From Euhalothece natronophila Z-M001 (GTDB lineage Bacteria; Cyanobacteriota; Cyanobacteriia; Cyanobacteriales; Rubidibacteraceae): DNA of 64,000 nucleotides. Location: the NCBI RefSeq assembly GCF_007904085.1, contig NZ_CP042326.1, positions 2,108,001 through 2,172,000 on the forward strand. Reading direction: 5' to 3'. This document shows positions 45,250 to 54,310 of this stretch, piece after piece (the stretch's first letter is position 1; each line of letters starts with the position of its first letter). A program made the translations under genes and the position numbers. The notes under the pieces were generated by a model. The model was not told where the DNA came from. It saw only the letters and a list, made by a program, of their open reading frames with translations, and made no database searches.

Positions 45250-45710
45250 TTATATACTTCTAGGGCGACACTTTTAGGAATTAAATGCTCAACTGAGCCA
45301 CCGAACCGAGCAATTTCTTTAACCACGCTACTGCTTAAAAAACTGTACTCATTGGAGGTTGCCAAAAAAACAGTTTCCATATTCTGCCAGAGGGTTTGAT
45401 TCGTATGTGCCATTTGTAACTCTTTTTCAAAGTCTGATAGCACCCTTAACCCTCTTAGTAGCACTTTTGCATCACGTTGCTTGGCATATTCTACCGCCAA
45501 CCCGTCGAAATGATCGACCTCTACGCCAGATAAATCCTGAGTACAGTTTTGAATTTGCTGAATCCGTTCTTCCACGGAAAACAAAGGTTGCTTATTCGGG
45601 TTAGATAAAACAGCCACAATAACGCGATCAAACAATTGCGTTCCGCGCTCAATAATATCAAGATGACCAAAGGTTATGGGATCAAAACTACCAGGGTAAA
45701 TGGCAATCAC
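45135..45710 (-). CDS. coaD: Pantetheine-phosphate adenylyltransferase
   Basis: CoaD makes dephospho-CoA. 191 aa. The nucleotidyl-transferase start is [19 protein letters not shown] with the T/HxGH-type motif (TFGHLD), followed by [20 protein letters not shown] and [20 protein letters not shown]. The enzyme core ends near residue 155; the last 36 residues ([18 protein letters not shown] onward) are low-complexity and lie in the overlap with the coiled-coil gene. The usual protein is about 160 aa. Confidence 0.94.
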   Translation of the reverse strand: MIAIYPGSFDPITFGHLDIIERGTQLFDRVIVAVLSNPNKQPLFSVEERIQQIQNCTQDLSGVEVDHFDGLAVEYAKQRDAKVLLRGLRVLSDFEKELQMAHTNQTLWQNMETVFLATSNEYSFLSSSVVKEIARFGGSVEHLIPKSVALEVYKCYTKTPQVNPNPTHPINNLPPKNSSSKKNFNNWRSSL

Positions 45711-45903
45711 CAGTTTTTAAAAGACAAAATAGAGCCTACAGTGAGGATTATAGTCTTAGACGGGAAATTATACAAAGGGGTTCTACTTTGCCATTTAAGG
45801 AGATTCGCTATACCATAACAAGGTGGCTCGATCTTGAGAAAAAAGAGAATCGCGTTAAAGTAACAAAGTAGAGCAAGTAGTAAAAGAGAGGACTCATAGA
45901 AAA

Positions 45904-47187
45904 GTGACTGAAGATAACTTAGACTTTTTAACCAAAGCGGATCCCACTGTATCGGGAATGCTACAAAAGGAATTACAAAGACAAAGAGAACACCTTGAAC
46001 TCATTGCCAGTGAAAACTTTACCTCTCCGGCGGTAATGGCAGCTCAGGGGTCTGTTTTAACCAATAAATATGCAGAAGGACTCCCTGGAAAACGCTATTA
46101 TGGGGGTTGTGAATTTATCGACCAAGTAGAGCAATTAGCCATCGATCGCGCTAAGGAACTGTTTGGGGCAGCTAGTGCTAATGTTCAACCTCACTCGGGG
46201 GCGCAAGCTAATTTTGCGGTATTTCTTACCCTCCTCAACCCAGGGGATAAAATTATGGGGATGGATTTGTCTCACGGCGGACACCTGACCCATGGTTCTC
46301 CTGTGAATGTTTCTGGGAAATGGTTTGAAGCTGTTCATTATGGGGTAAACCAAGAAACTGAACAACTCGACTATGATGAAATTTTAGAATTAGCTCGCAA
46401 AGAGCAACCAAAGTTAATTATCTGTGGCTATTCTGCTTACCCTCGGATTATTAATTTTGAAAAATTCCGCGCCATTGCTGATGAAGTCGGTGCGTATCTC
46501 TTAGCTGATATTGCTCACATTGCTGGCTTAGTCGCCAGTGGTCATCATCCTAACCCCGTTCCCCATTGTGATGTCGTGACTACCACCACCCACAAAACTT
46601 TACGTGGCCCCCGTGGTGGCTTAATCCTCACCCGTGACCCAGAATTAGGGAAAAAGCTCAATAAATCTGTCTTCCCAGGAACTCAGGGTGGCCCCTTAGA
46701 ACATGTCATTGCTGGTAAGGCTGTGGCTTTTGGGGAAGCGCTTACTCCTGACTTTAAGGCTTATTCTGGGCAAGTGATTGAAAATGCTCAAGCCATGGCG
46801 AAACAACTACAAAGCCGAGGCATCAAAGTAGTTTCGGGTGGCACCGAAAATCATCTGCTGTTAGCTGATATGCGTTCTGTTAAGCTAACTGGAAAACAAG
46901 CGGATCAGCTTGTCAGTGAGATTAATATTACGGCAAATAAAAATACTGTGCCCTTTGATCCCGAATCGCCTTTTGTCACCAGTGGCATACGTTTAGGATC
47001 TCCTGCAATGACGACCCGTGGCTTTGGTACTAAAGAGTTTACTGAAATTGCCAATATTATTGCGGATCGTCTGCAAAATCCTGAAGATGAACAGGTTAAA
47101 CAAGCCTGTAAACAGCGCGTAGAAACTTTGTGTAAGCAATTTCCACTCTATCCACACTTAAATATGCCTGTTCCAGCGATGGCGTAG
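45904..47187 (+). CDS. glyA: Serine hydroxymethyltransferase
   Basis: PLP enzyme interconverting serine and glycine with tetrahydrofolate, 427 aa, also part of photorespiratory and one-carbon metabolism. Start is GTG at 45904. The PLP lysine motif [16 protein letters not shown], the [11 protein letters not shown] segment and the C-terminal [19 protein letters not shown] are as expected. The MITE-like palindrome follows 7 bp after the stop, giving a strong stem-loop at its 3' end. Confidence 0.98.
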   Translation: MTEDNLDFLTKADPTVSGMLQKELQRQREHLELIASENFTSPAVMAAQGSVLTNKYAEGLPGKRYYGGCEFIDQVEQLAIDRAKELFGAASANVQPHSGAQANFAVFLTLLNPGDKIMGMDLSHGGHLTHGSPVNVSGKWFEAVHYGVNQETEQLDYDEILELARKEQPKLIICGYSAYPRIINFEKFRAIADEVGAYLLADIAHIAGLVASGHHPNPVPHCDVVTTTTHKTLRGPRGGLILTRDPELGKKLNKSVFPGTQGGPLEHVIAGKAVAFGEALTPDFKAYSGQVIENAQAMAKQLQSRGIKVVSGGTENHLLLADMRSVKLTGKQADQLVSEINITANKNTVPFDPESPFVTSGIRLGSPAMTTRGFGTKEFTEIANIIADRLQNPEDEQVKQACKQRVETLCKQFPLYPHLNMPVPAMA

Positions 47188-47193
47188 TAACTG

Positions 47194-47299
47194 ATACCAT
47201 TTTCAAAAAGCTAGGTTACAGTAGATCCCCCCTTCGCCCCCCTTTATTAAGGGGGGTTGGGGGGATCGTAGTAGTAGCACCAGTTGATCGAAATGGTAT
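47194..47299 (+). repeat. MITE-like palindrome with IS630-B-like ends
   Basis: 106 bp with terminal inverted repeats ATACCATTT/AAATGGTAT. The inside continues TCAAAAAGCTAGGTTACAGTAG, very like the IS630-B end, and encloses a G/C stem (GATCCCCCC and GGGGGGATC, plus CCCCCC/GGGGGG). It lacks coding capacity. The left flanking dinucleotide is TG and the right is GA, so the usual TA duplication is not visible. It probably also acts as a terminator for glyA. Confidence 0.8.
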
Positions 47300-47366
47300 G
47301 ACAAAATTTGACTTGTACCTAACCCCTTAGCAGTGTCATGATAGATTTATTTCTGAATTCTGGATA

Positions 47367-48428
47367 ATGCTCATGTCTGCTGAGTGGTACTTTCTTCTCG
47401 CCTTCGCTTTTGGAACAAGTCTTGTGGTTGCCGTAACGCCAATTGTGAAGAAAATTGGCATCGCAACCAAACAAGTTGATAAACCAGATTTACGGAAAAT
47501 TCATACCTTCCCCATCGTTCGCATTGGGGGGGGTTCTATTTTTATCGCGATTATGTTAAGCCTTGGGATTCTCTATGGCGTTCAAGGCTGGGCTTTTCTC
47601 GATTCAGAAGCAGTCAATAGGTTAATTATTATTATTCTTGGGGGATGTGCCTTTTTTGCCATGGGGTTAGCCGATGATATTTGGGATTTATCTGCCTTTT
47701 ATCGCTTGAGGTTGCAGTTTTTGGTGATTGTTGGACTGTGGTGGCAAGGATTACGGGTGGATTTATCCTTTTTGCCTTGGGATAATTCTTTTCTATTGGG
47801 AGGATTGAGTTTACTAATTACCTTCTTATGGCTAGCTGGTGTGGCAAATGCGGTAAATTGGATTGATGGCATGGATGGTTTAGCTGGGGGGGTAACAGGG
47901 ATTATTGCCTTTGCAACTTTATTTATTACCCTAGAAAACGGAAATTATGGGGTTGCCCTATTAATGGCGACCACTGCTGGAAGCGCGATCGCGTTTTTAT
48001 GGTATAACTTCCACCCTGCCGATATTTTTATGGGGGATGGGGGATCAAATTTTCTCGGCTTTCTCTTAGCGGCTTCAAGTTTAGCTGGCATTGCCAATGA
48101 ACCAGGGTTAGGAAATACCCTTGCCCCGTTTGTCCTTCTAGCTGTCCCGATTGGTGATATGCTAGTGGTGATTACTGCTCGTTTACGTGCTGGAAAATCT
48201 CCGTTTATTGCCGATCAGATTCATATTCATCACCGTCTATTGGCAAAAGGAATTTCTCAAACCATGACGGCGTTATTTCTTTATACTTTAACCTTATGGG
48301 TAGGAACGTTGGCGTTAGTTTTCTGTAATTTTGAACGTCCTTGGATTTATTTTGCCCCTGCTACAGTGGTTCTGTTAGGAATGACGTGGCAAGTGCAACG
48401 CAGTCGTAAGCAAAAAAAGGAACTATGA
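47367..48428 (+). CDS. Polyprenyl-phosphate GlcNAc-1-phosphate transferase-type glycosyltransferase (WecA/TagO/MraY family)
   Basis: 353-aa integral membrane enzyme with about 10 helices. The DDxxD-like motif AMGLADDIWDLS, the signature AVNWIDGMDGLAGGVTGI and the H-rich loop ADQIHIHHRLLAKGI are those of the WecA/TagO branch, which starts O-antigen or wall polymers on undecaprenyl phosphate. The precise donor is unknown. The next gene starts inside its stop codon (ATGA overlap), so translation is coupled with cinA. Confidence 0.88.
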   Translation: MLMSAEWYFLLAFAFGTSLVVAVTPIVKKIGIATKQVDKPDLRKIHTFPIVRIGGGSIFIAIMLSLGILYGVQGWAFLDSEAVNRLIIIILGGCAFFAMGLADDIWDLSAFYRLRLQFLVIVGLWWQGLRVDLSFLPWDNSFLLGGLSLLITFLWLAGVANAVNWIDGMDGLAGGVTGIIAFATLFITLENGNYGVALLMATTAGSAIAFLWYNFHPADIFMGDGGSNFLGFLLAASSLAGIANEPGLGNTLAPFVLLAVPIGDMLVVITARLRAGKSPFIADQIHIHHRLLAKGISQTMTALFLYTLTLWVGTLALVFCNFERPWIYFAPATVVLLGMTWQVQRSRKQKKEL

Positions 48429-49672
48429 GCGCGGAAGTTATTTGTGTGGGAACAGAATTGCTGTTAGGGGATATTCTTAATAGTAATACGCAGTTTTTAG
48501 GACGACAGTTAGCTGATTTGGGGATTCCTCACTATTTTCAGACAGTGGTAGGAGATAACCCTGAACGCATTAAACAGGCGATTAAAATTGCCAGCGATCG
48601 CGCTTCTCTTCTCATTTTTACAGGAGGATTGGGGCCAACGCCAGATGATCTCACCACAGAAACCATTGCTAGTTTTTTTGAAACCCCTTTAGAAGAACGA
48701 CCAGAATTAATTGCCGATATTAAAGAAAAATTTGCCCAGCGCAAGCGCACCATGTCGGAAAATAACCGTAAACAGGCGTTAATGCCCAAAGGAGCGAGTA
48801 TTTTACCGAATCCCATGGGAAGTGCCTCAGGGATGATTTGGCAACCACGTCCTAATTTAACGGTTATGACCTTTCCAGGAGTGCCAGCAGAATTACATCG
48901 GATGTGGCAAGAAACGGCGGTTCCCTTCTTAAAACAGGAGGGTTGGGGGGCAAATGTCATTCTCAGTCGGACGCTGCGATTTTGGGGCATTGGCGAGTCA
49001 GATTTAGCCGAAAAGGTGAGTGATTATTTCGATTCCACCAATCCTACTGTTGCCCCCTATGCTTCAAAAGGAGAAGTACGGTTACGAGTGTCAGCACATG
49101 CCGAAAGCAAAGAAGGCGCGATCGCGCTTATTAATCCCATTCAACAACGGATTCAAGAAATTGCGGGATTAGACTATTTCGGCTGCGATGACGACACCCT
49201 TCCCAGAGTGACAGGAAAACTGCTTTTAGACACCAAGCAAACCGTAGCCGTTGCCGAATCTTGTACAGGTGGGGGGTTAGGCGCAATGTTAACCTCTGTA
49301 TCTGGTAGTTCTGGTTATTTTCGTGGGGGAATTGTCGCTTACGATAATGAAGTTAAACAGCAGTTATTAGGAGTTAAAGCCGAATCTCTCAACCAAGAAG
49401 GGGCAGTAAGTGGCACGGTAGCCAAGGAAATGGCATTAGGGGCTAAAAAACAGCTTCATAGCGATTGGGGATTGAGTATTACAGGCATTGCTGGCCCCAC
49501 AGGGGGAACTGCGGAAAAGCCTGTAGGCTTAATTTACTTAGGAATTGCTACCCCAGAGGGAGAAGCTGATCAGGTAGAATTACGACTAGGACAGCAACGC
49601 TTACGAGATACCATTCGTCATATTAGCGCCTGTCATGCTCTCGATCAGTTGCGACGAAAACTTTCTGCATAA
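48425..49672 (+). CDS. cinA: CinA-like protein (nicotinamide-nucleotide amidohydrolase / competence-damage domain)
   Basis: 415-aa full-length CinA. The N-terminal MoaB/CinA domain (VGTELLLGDILNSNTQFLG, then FTGGLGPTPDDLTTETIA) precedes the C-terminal PncC-like nicotinamide-mononucleotide deamidase domain (VAVAESCTGGGLGAML, GIAGPTGGTAEKPVGLIYLG). This form probably works in NAD recycling; a role in competence is historical. The start overlaps the preceding transferase, and a Zn-binding mini-protein follows 7 bp downstream. Confidence 0.93.
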   Translation: MSAEVICVGTELLLGDILNSNTQFLGRQLADLGIPHYFQTVVGDNPERIKQAIKIASDRASLLIFTGGLGPTPDDLTTETIASFFETPLEERPELIADIKEKFAQRKRTMSENNRKQALMPKGASILPNPMGSASGMIWQPRPNLTVMTFPGVPAELHRMWQETAVPFLKQEGWGANVILSRTLRFWGIGESDLAEKVSDYFDSTNPTVAPYASKGEVRLRVSAHAESKEGAIALINPIQQRIQEIAGLDYFGCDDDTLPRVTGKLLLDTKQTVAVAESCTGGGLGAMLTSVSGSSGYFRGGIVAYDNEVKQQLLGVKAESLNQEGAVSGTVAKEMALGAKKQLHSDWGLSITGIAGPTGGTAEKPVGLIYLGIATPEGEADQVELRLGQQRLRDTIRHISACHALDQLRRKLSA

Positions 49673-49678
49673 GAAGTT

Positions 49679-49936
49679 ATGGAAGCCTTTAGCCCCGTTC
49701 CTCCCAGTTGGACAGAAAACGCCATTCATTCCCTTGATTTCCATTGTCCCAGTTGTGGGGCAACTGCAGCCGAAGCTGAGAAAGTTTGGCTTAATCGTCG
49801 CGCTCCTGTAATTGGAGATAATTATGAGCGCAAATGGCAAGAATTTTATTCCTGTCAATGTGGCGAGGTATGGTGGGGATGGAGTAGTGATCGACCTCCC
49901 TCTGATCTCCTAGAGAATGAGGAATCAACACAATAG
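49679..49936 (+). CDS. Small zinc-ribbon-like protein
   Basis: 85-aa protein with CPSCG near residue 23-27 and SCQCGEVWWGW near 58-68, four cysteines in two CxxC/CxC pairs, a plausible single zinc ribbon. The middle is helical (AAEAEKVWLNRRAPVIGDNY). I do not recognise the family by name. Placement between cinA and gor, 7 bp and 22 bp apart, suggests one transcript from the WecA-like gene to gor. Confidence 0.6.
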   Translation: MEAFSPVPPSWTENAIHSLDFHCPSCGATAAEAEKVWLNRRAPVIGDNYERKWQEFYSCQCGEVWWGWSSDRPPSDLLENEESTQ

Positions 49937-49957
49937 TAGCTAAAAGGACGAATTGTT

Positions 49958-51313
49958 ATGGCTTACGATTATGATTTATTTGTCATTGGTGGCGGTTCTG
50001 GAGGCATTGCTGCAGCCAGACGAGCGACAGAATATGGCGCAAAAGTGGGATTAGCGGAGTTTGATCGCTTAGGCGGAACTTGCGTTAATCGGGGCTGTAT
50101 TCCTAAAAAGTTAATGGTTTATGCCTCTCATTTTCCCCATTGGTTTGAAGATGCCAAAGATTATGGTTGGTCAGTGGGAGAAGCCAGTTTAGACTGGAAA
50201 AAGATGACCACAGCAGTTAATGGGGAAGTGGCTCGCCTCAATGGCGTTTATCAACGAAATTTAGATAAGGCTGAGGTGACCGTTTACCGAGGCTATGCCC
50301 AATTTGTAGATGCCCATACCCTGACCATCGGTGACGAAAAAATTACTGCCGATAAAATTTTAATTGCTGTGGGGGGGATTCCAGAAAAAATAGATGCCCC
50401 TGGAATTGAGCATACCATTGTCTCTGATGATATGTTCACTCTTCCCGAACAACCGAAGCGATTTGTGGTACTCGGTGGCGGCTACATTGGGGTAGAATTT
50501 GCTTGTATTCTCAATGCGTTAGGCTCACAAGTTACCCAAATTATTCGCCGTCCTTACATTTTACGAGGCTTTGATAATGATCTGCGTGAGCATTTGCAAA
50601 ATAGCCTCATTGAAGAAGGGTTACAGGTACTTGATGATACGGAAGTTAAATCCATTGAAAAGACAAAAGAAGGGCTGAAATTAACCACAAAAGGCAATCA
50701 TGAAGAAACCATTACTGCTGATGTAGTGTTAACGGCAACTGGGCGCATTCCTCGTTTAGAAAAACTAGGTTTAGAAAATACTGATGTGAAAGTCAAAGAT
50801 GGCGCGATCGCGGTTAATGATTATAGTTGTACCACTGTTCCTAATATTTTTGCTGTGGGCGATTGCACGAATCGGATTAATCTTACTCCCGTCGCCATTC
50901 AAGAAGGAAGAGCCTTTGCTGATACGGAATTTGGTGGCAAAAATCGGGTTATGAGCCATGAAAATGTCCCTTCTGCTGTGTTTAGTAGCCCAGAGGCGGC
51001 TAGCGTGGGATTAACCGAACAAGATGCGAAGGCAAAATACGGAGACAATGCCATTGATATCTATCGAGCCAAATTTGGTTCCACTTACTTTAGCTTAACC
51101 CGTCGTAAAGAAAAGGCGATGTTAAAGTTAGTGGTAGAAAGAAACAGCGATCGCGTTTTAGGGGCGCACATGGTAGGAGAAGCCGCTGCTGAGATTATGC
51201 AGGGTGTTGCTGTTGCCGTGAAAATGGGCGCGAAAAAAGCTGATTTTGATGCCACTGTAGCTATTCACCCTTCAGTTGCAGAGGAGTTTGTCACCATGCG
51301 AAATCCTCTTTAA
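49958..51313 (+). CDS. gor: Glutathione-disulfide reductase
   Basis: FAD flavoenzyme reducing GSSG with NADPH, 451 aa. The FAD fingerprint GGGSGGIAAARRA is at residues 11-23 and the redox pair is Cys42/Cys47 in TCVNRGCIP. The NADP loop VVLGGGYIGVEFAC and the C-terminal VAIHPSVAEEF (catalytic His) are present. The other pyridine disulfide reductases (lipoamide, mercuric) are less likely because of the C-terminal half. A stronger ribosome site AAAGGA precedes the ATG. Confidence 0.93.
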   Translation: MAYDYDLFVIGGGSGGIAAARRATEYGAKVGLAEFDRLGGTCVNRGCIPKKLMVYASHFPHWFEDAKDYGWSVGEASLDWKKMTTAVNGEVARLNGVYQRNLDKAEVTVYRGYAQFVDAHTLTIGDEKITADKILIAVGGIPEKIDAPGIEHTIVSDDMFTLPEQPKRFVVLGGGYIGVEFACILNALGSQVTQIIRRPYILRGFDNDLREHLQNSLIEEGLQVLDDTEVKSIEKTKEGLKLTTKGNHEETITADVVLTATGRIPRLEKLGLENTDVKVKDGAIAVNDYSCTTVPNIFAVGDCTNRINLTPVAIQEGRAFADTEFGGKNRVMSHENVPSAVFSSPEAASVGLTEQDAKAKYGDNAIDIYRAKFGSTYFSLTRRKEKAMLKLVVERNSDRVLGAHMVGEAAAEIMQGVAVAVKMGAKKADFDATVAIHPSVAEEFVTMRNPL

Positions 51314-51459
51314 GTTAACAATAGTTTTCCCTTTTCCTAATCAGTAGGAGAAGGGAATTACAAAATCTCTGCGCGATCAATGGTCTAAAATCAAGTAAGA
51401 AAAAAGAATTTTGTGTTTACAATAGAACCAATGTTAAGAAAAATTTTAATGTTGGTGCT

Positions 51460-52563
51460 ATGTTACAAGAATATGAGCGCGCTACTGATAGCCCCATTGC
51501 TTCGTGGCTAAAAGACTTTCAAGCCAGCATTCCCAATTGGATTCTCGTTTTATTAATGTTTCCGCTCATTATTCTTGACGGTTGGCTATTTTTAGTCGTC
51601 ATTGACTATTTTAATCAGTTAATTACTACCTTTATTGCTGCCACATTACTAGCATTTTTATTAAACTATCCCACTCAGGTTCTAGAGAAATTAAAGGTTA
51701 GACGTAGCTATGCGGTTCTCATTGTCTTTTTTAGTACCCTAATAATATTTGCCTTAATTGCCCTTTTTAGTCTTCCTTTAATTATTGATCAATTTGAAAA
51801 ATTTCGTAATCAAATCCCGATGTGGATCGATTCTTCTGAAAGTCAATTAGAACAGTTAGCCACTATCTTTAATATTGACTTTAGTGAATGGAGCGATGAT
51901 TTACAAAGAAGCCTTAAAAGTCAAATTCAGTCCTTTTTAAAAGACTTGCCGAATTTAGCCTTAGGAACATTGGGAAATTTTCTGCAAATTTTCTTTATTT
52001 TAGTATTAACGGTTTTTCTAGGCATTTTTTATAAAGGGTTATTACAAAATACTGTAGAAACCTGGTTTCCAGTTACCAGTCCCCAAGTGCTGCGATCGCT
52101 GCGGAGAAACTTTAATAGTTATGTGGTTAATCAATTCACCCTTGCTATTTCACTAACAGCCTTTATGATTCCAACATTTTGGTTGCTTAACGTTCCCTTT
52201 TATTTACTATTTGCCCTAACTATTGGCATTATGGGAGTTATTCCCTTTGGTGCGATTTTAACCATATTTTTAATTAGTTTTTTGTTAGGCTTAAAAAGCA
52301 TTTGGCTAGGGTTAAAAGTATTAGTGGTTGCCATGATTATTGACCAAATTATTGAAAACACTGTGACACCTCGTCTTTTAGGAACTTTAACAGGACTCAA
52401 TCCCATTGTCGTTCTATTTTCTCTCATGGTGGGAGCAAGAATTTCGGGGTATTTAGGAGTCTTAATTGCTGTTCCAATTACTGCAACGATTAAAAGTACT
52501 CTTAGATTATTATCTCAAAAAAGCTCTGAATTGTTAGAAGAGCCTCCAATAAAAAATTACTAA
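51460..52563 (+). CDS. AI-2E family (PerM/YdiK-type) transporter
   Basis: 367-aa permease with about eight membrane segments. The typical C-terminal array is FALTIGIMGVIPFGAILTIF, then IIDQIIENTVTPRLLGTLTG and PIVVLFSLMVGARISGYLG. The N-terminal soluble stretch, up to residue 28, precedes the first membrane segment. Members move quorum molecules, ions or are of unknown function; the substrate cannot be inferred. It is separate from the gor unit by about 150 bp. Confidence 0.87.
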   Translation: MLQEYERATDSPIASWLKDFQASIPNWILVLLMFPLIILDGWLFLVVIDYFNQLITTFIAATLLAFLLNYPTQVLEKLKVRRSYAVLIVFFSTLIIFALIALFSLPLIIDQFEKFRNQIPMWIDSSESQLEQLATIFNIDFSEWSDDLQRSLKSQIQSFLKDLPNLALGTLGNFLQIFFILVLTVFLGIFYKGLLQNTVETWFPVTSPQVLRSLRRNFNSYVVNQFTLAISLTAFMIPTFWLLNVPFYLLFALTIGIMGVIPFGAILTIFLISFLLGLKSIWLGLKVLVVAMIIDQIIENTVTPRLLGTLTGLNPIVVLFSLMVGARISGYLGVLIAVPITATIKSTLRLLSQKSSELLEEPPIKNY

Positions 52564-52584
52564 TCAATTAATATCTGTAATTAA

Positions 52585-53340
52585 ATGGCTGATGTTTCTA
52601 TTATTATCCCTACTTTTAATGAAGCTAGATATATTAAATCCACTCTTAATTCTCTTCAGGTTTTAACCCCACCTGCAAAAGAAATCATTATTGTTGATGG
52701 TGAAAGTCAAGATAAAACACTTTTCTTAATTCAAAACTTTATTGATCAGACTTCTCTTTCGTCAGTTATTAAGTGTATTAGCACTTCACCGAGTCGTAGT
52801 CAACAAATGAATAAAGGCGCGGAAATAGCCACAGGAGATTATTTATGCTTCCTGCACGCTGATACTTATGTTCCTCCTGATTTGATTACAATTATTGGTA
52901 AAACCCTTCTTAATCCTTCTATTGCTGGGGGTGGATTTATTTCAATTATGTGTGGAGACTCTTCCACTCGTTGGGGGATATCTTTACACAACTTCCTCAA
53001 AACTTATTATACGCCTTTACTGTTTCGTCCCCATTTATTTTTTACAAAACGATTACGAATTTTATTTGGAGATCAAGTGATCTTTTGTCGTCGTCAAAAC
53101 TTTCTAGATTGTGGCGGTTTTGATACGAATCTTCCGATTATGGAAGAGGCTGACTTCTGTTTGCGGTTATGTCAATATGGTCATATAAAACAAGTTAATC
53201 GCATTGTTGAATCTTCAGATCGTCGCGTGGCAAAATGGGGAGCAGCAAAAGCTAATTTAATCTATTTAATGATTGGCTTCTTGTGGGGAATGGGAGTTTC
53301 AGCGCAATGGTTAAAACAGTTTTATGATGAAATTCGATAA
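52585..53340 (+). CDS. Family 2 glycosyltransferase, TIGR04283 type
   Basis: 251-aa GT2 protein. The start is VSIIIPTFNEARYIKSTLNS and the donor Asp motif FLHADTYVPP, followed by GDQVIFCRRQNFLDCGGFD and LPIMEEADFCLRL (acceptor-side). The combination, together with its length, fits the transferase class linked to arsenosugar synthesis in other cyanobacteria (TIGR04283), but no arsenic gene lies nearby, so the biological role is open. Its stop codon abuts that of the convergent epimerase gene with no gap. Confidence 0.82.
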   Translation: MADVSIIIPTFNEARYIKSTLNSLQVLTPPAKEIIIVDGESQDKTLFLIQNFIDQTSLSSVIKCISTSPSRSQQMNKGAEIATGDYLCFLHADTYVPPDLITIIGKTLLNPSIAGGGFISIMCGDSSTRWGISLHNFLKTYYTPLLFRPHLFFTKRLRILFGDQVIFCRRQNFLDCGGFDTNLPIMEEADFCLRLCQYGHIKQVNRIVESSDRRVAKWGAAKANLIYLMIGFLWGMGVSAQWLKQFYDEIR

Positions 53341-54300
53341 TTACATCTTATGTTGCTGGAAAACATCCATTAAGGTAGGGCAATATGCTTTTAAGCCAAA
53401 AGTTTGAGGATTAATAGGAGTTTGATGGCTAAAGTGCCGATATTGCAGACAAAATTTATCCCATTTTGCCATTTCAATCCGAAAGATAACAATCAGAATA
53501 TTTGCCAGCGTGAGGGATAAAGGAATGCGAAAATAAATACGCTTTCCAAAATACTGACACAGGGTTTCAATGAGTTGATTCGCACTAATGCGAGGACTTC
53601 CTAAAACAATTTCTCTAGTTTGGGTTGAGGGATTTTGTATTAAATAATGAACCGTCGTGGCAATATCTTTACCGTGAATAAAATGGAAGCTACCATCAGC
53701 TTTCAGCCAACGGGCTAAGTTAACCCATTTTCCTACTTCAGGAAGCCCAGAGGAAATATGAGAATGGGGTTTATTGTCATCACCTCCTAAGACAAGAGTT
53801 GGGAAAACAATGGTTAATTTCGAGGCAAGGGGATGTTCTTTAATGCGGAAATAACACTCATATTTAGAACGAATATATTCAGTTCCTAATTCCCCTGCTT
53901 GCGGTAACGGCTGGTGATAATAGTCGAGAATACTAGCAGTAGAAAAGTAAATAATTTGCTGACAAGTATTACTATCTAATAAGTCTAATAGTTCTAGATT
54001 TTTCTCAACATTAATTCTAAAGGTTTCTTCTTTTCCTCCCCAAATTGTTGCAGCAAGGATAGCAATATCAATGGTTTTGAGTAAGTCTTGAAATTCATTG
54101 ATATTCTCTAAATTACCTTCTAGAAGATGAATCCCCGATTGCCTTCGGCAAATGGCAGAGCCATATCGCGCTTTTGTATTAAACTGAACTTTAGCCACAT
54201 TTCTAACTAAGAAAAACAGTTCATGATCGCTATTTTCGATTAATTCTTCAGCAAGATAATGACCAACACAACCACTTCCACCCGTAATAAAAATTCGCAT
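53341..54300 (-). CDS. NAD-dependent epimerase/dehydratase family protein
   Basis: 319-aa extended SDR. The dinucleotide-binding loop ITGGSGCVGHYLAEEL is at residues 4-19. The catalytic pattern is YIRSKYECYFRI (Tyr-x3-Lys). The region at residues 43-53 (ARYGSAICRRQ) comes from a microelement inserted in the frame and would disturb the loop after the second beta strand, so function may be altered. The C-terminal domain (IETLCQYFGKRIYFRIPLSL) is complete. The substrate is unknown. Confidence 0.8.
   Translation of the reverse strand: MRIFITGGSGCVGHYLAEELIENSDHELFFLVRNVAKVQFNTKARYGSAICRRQSGIHLLEGNLENINEFQDLLKTIDIAILAATIWGGKEETFRINVEKNLELLDLLDSNTCQQIIYFSTASILDYYHQPLPQAGELGTEYIRSKYECYFRIKEHPLASKLTIVFPTLVLGGDDNKPHSHISSGLPEVGKWVNLARWLKADGSFHFIHGKDIATTVHYLIQNPSTQTREIVLGSPRISANQLIETLCQYFGKRIYFRIPLSLTLANILIVIFRIEMAKWDKFCLQYRHFSHQTPINPQTFGLKAYCPTLMDVFQQHKM
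54136..54169 (-). repeat. Double-hairpin microelement in HIP1 (variant 1, copy b)
   Basis: 34 nt identical to the core at 37415-37449, in the opposite reading direction relative to the host gene. The 27-nt net insertion falls in a CGATCG site and preserves the epimerase frame, adding nine residues (YGSAICRRQ). Confidence 0.85.
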
Positions 54301-54310
54301 TCCTAATAAT

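Noticed and set aside
47221-47270. The G/C hairpin in the MITE considered as an independent terminator
   Set aside because: It lies within the terminal inverted repeats and has no T-run on either side, so it is treated as part of the element, with terminator use only possible.
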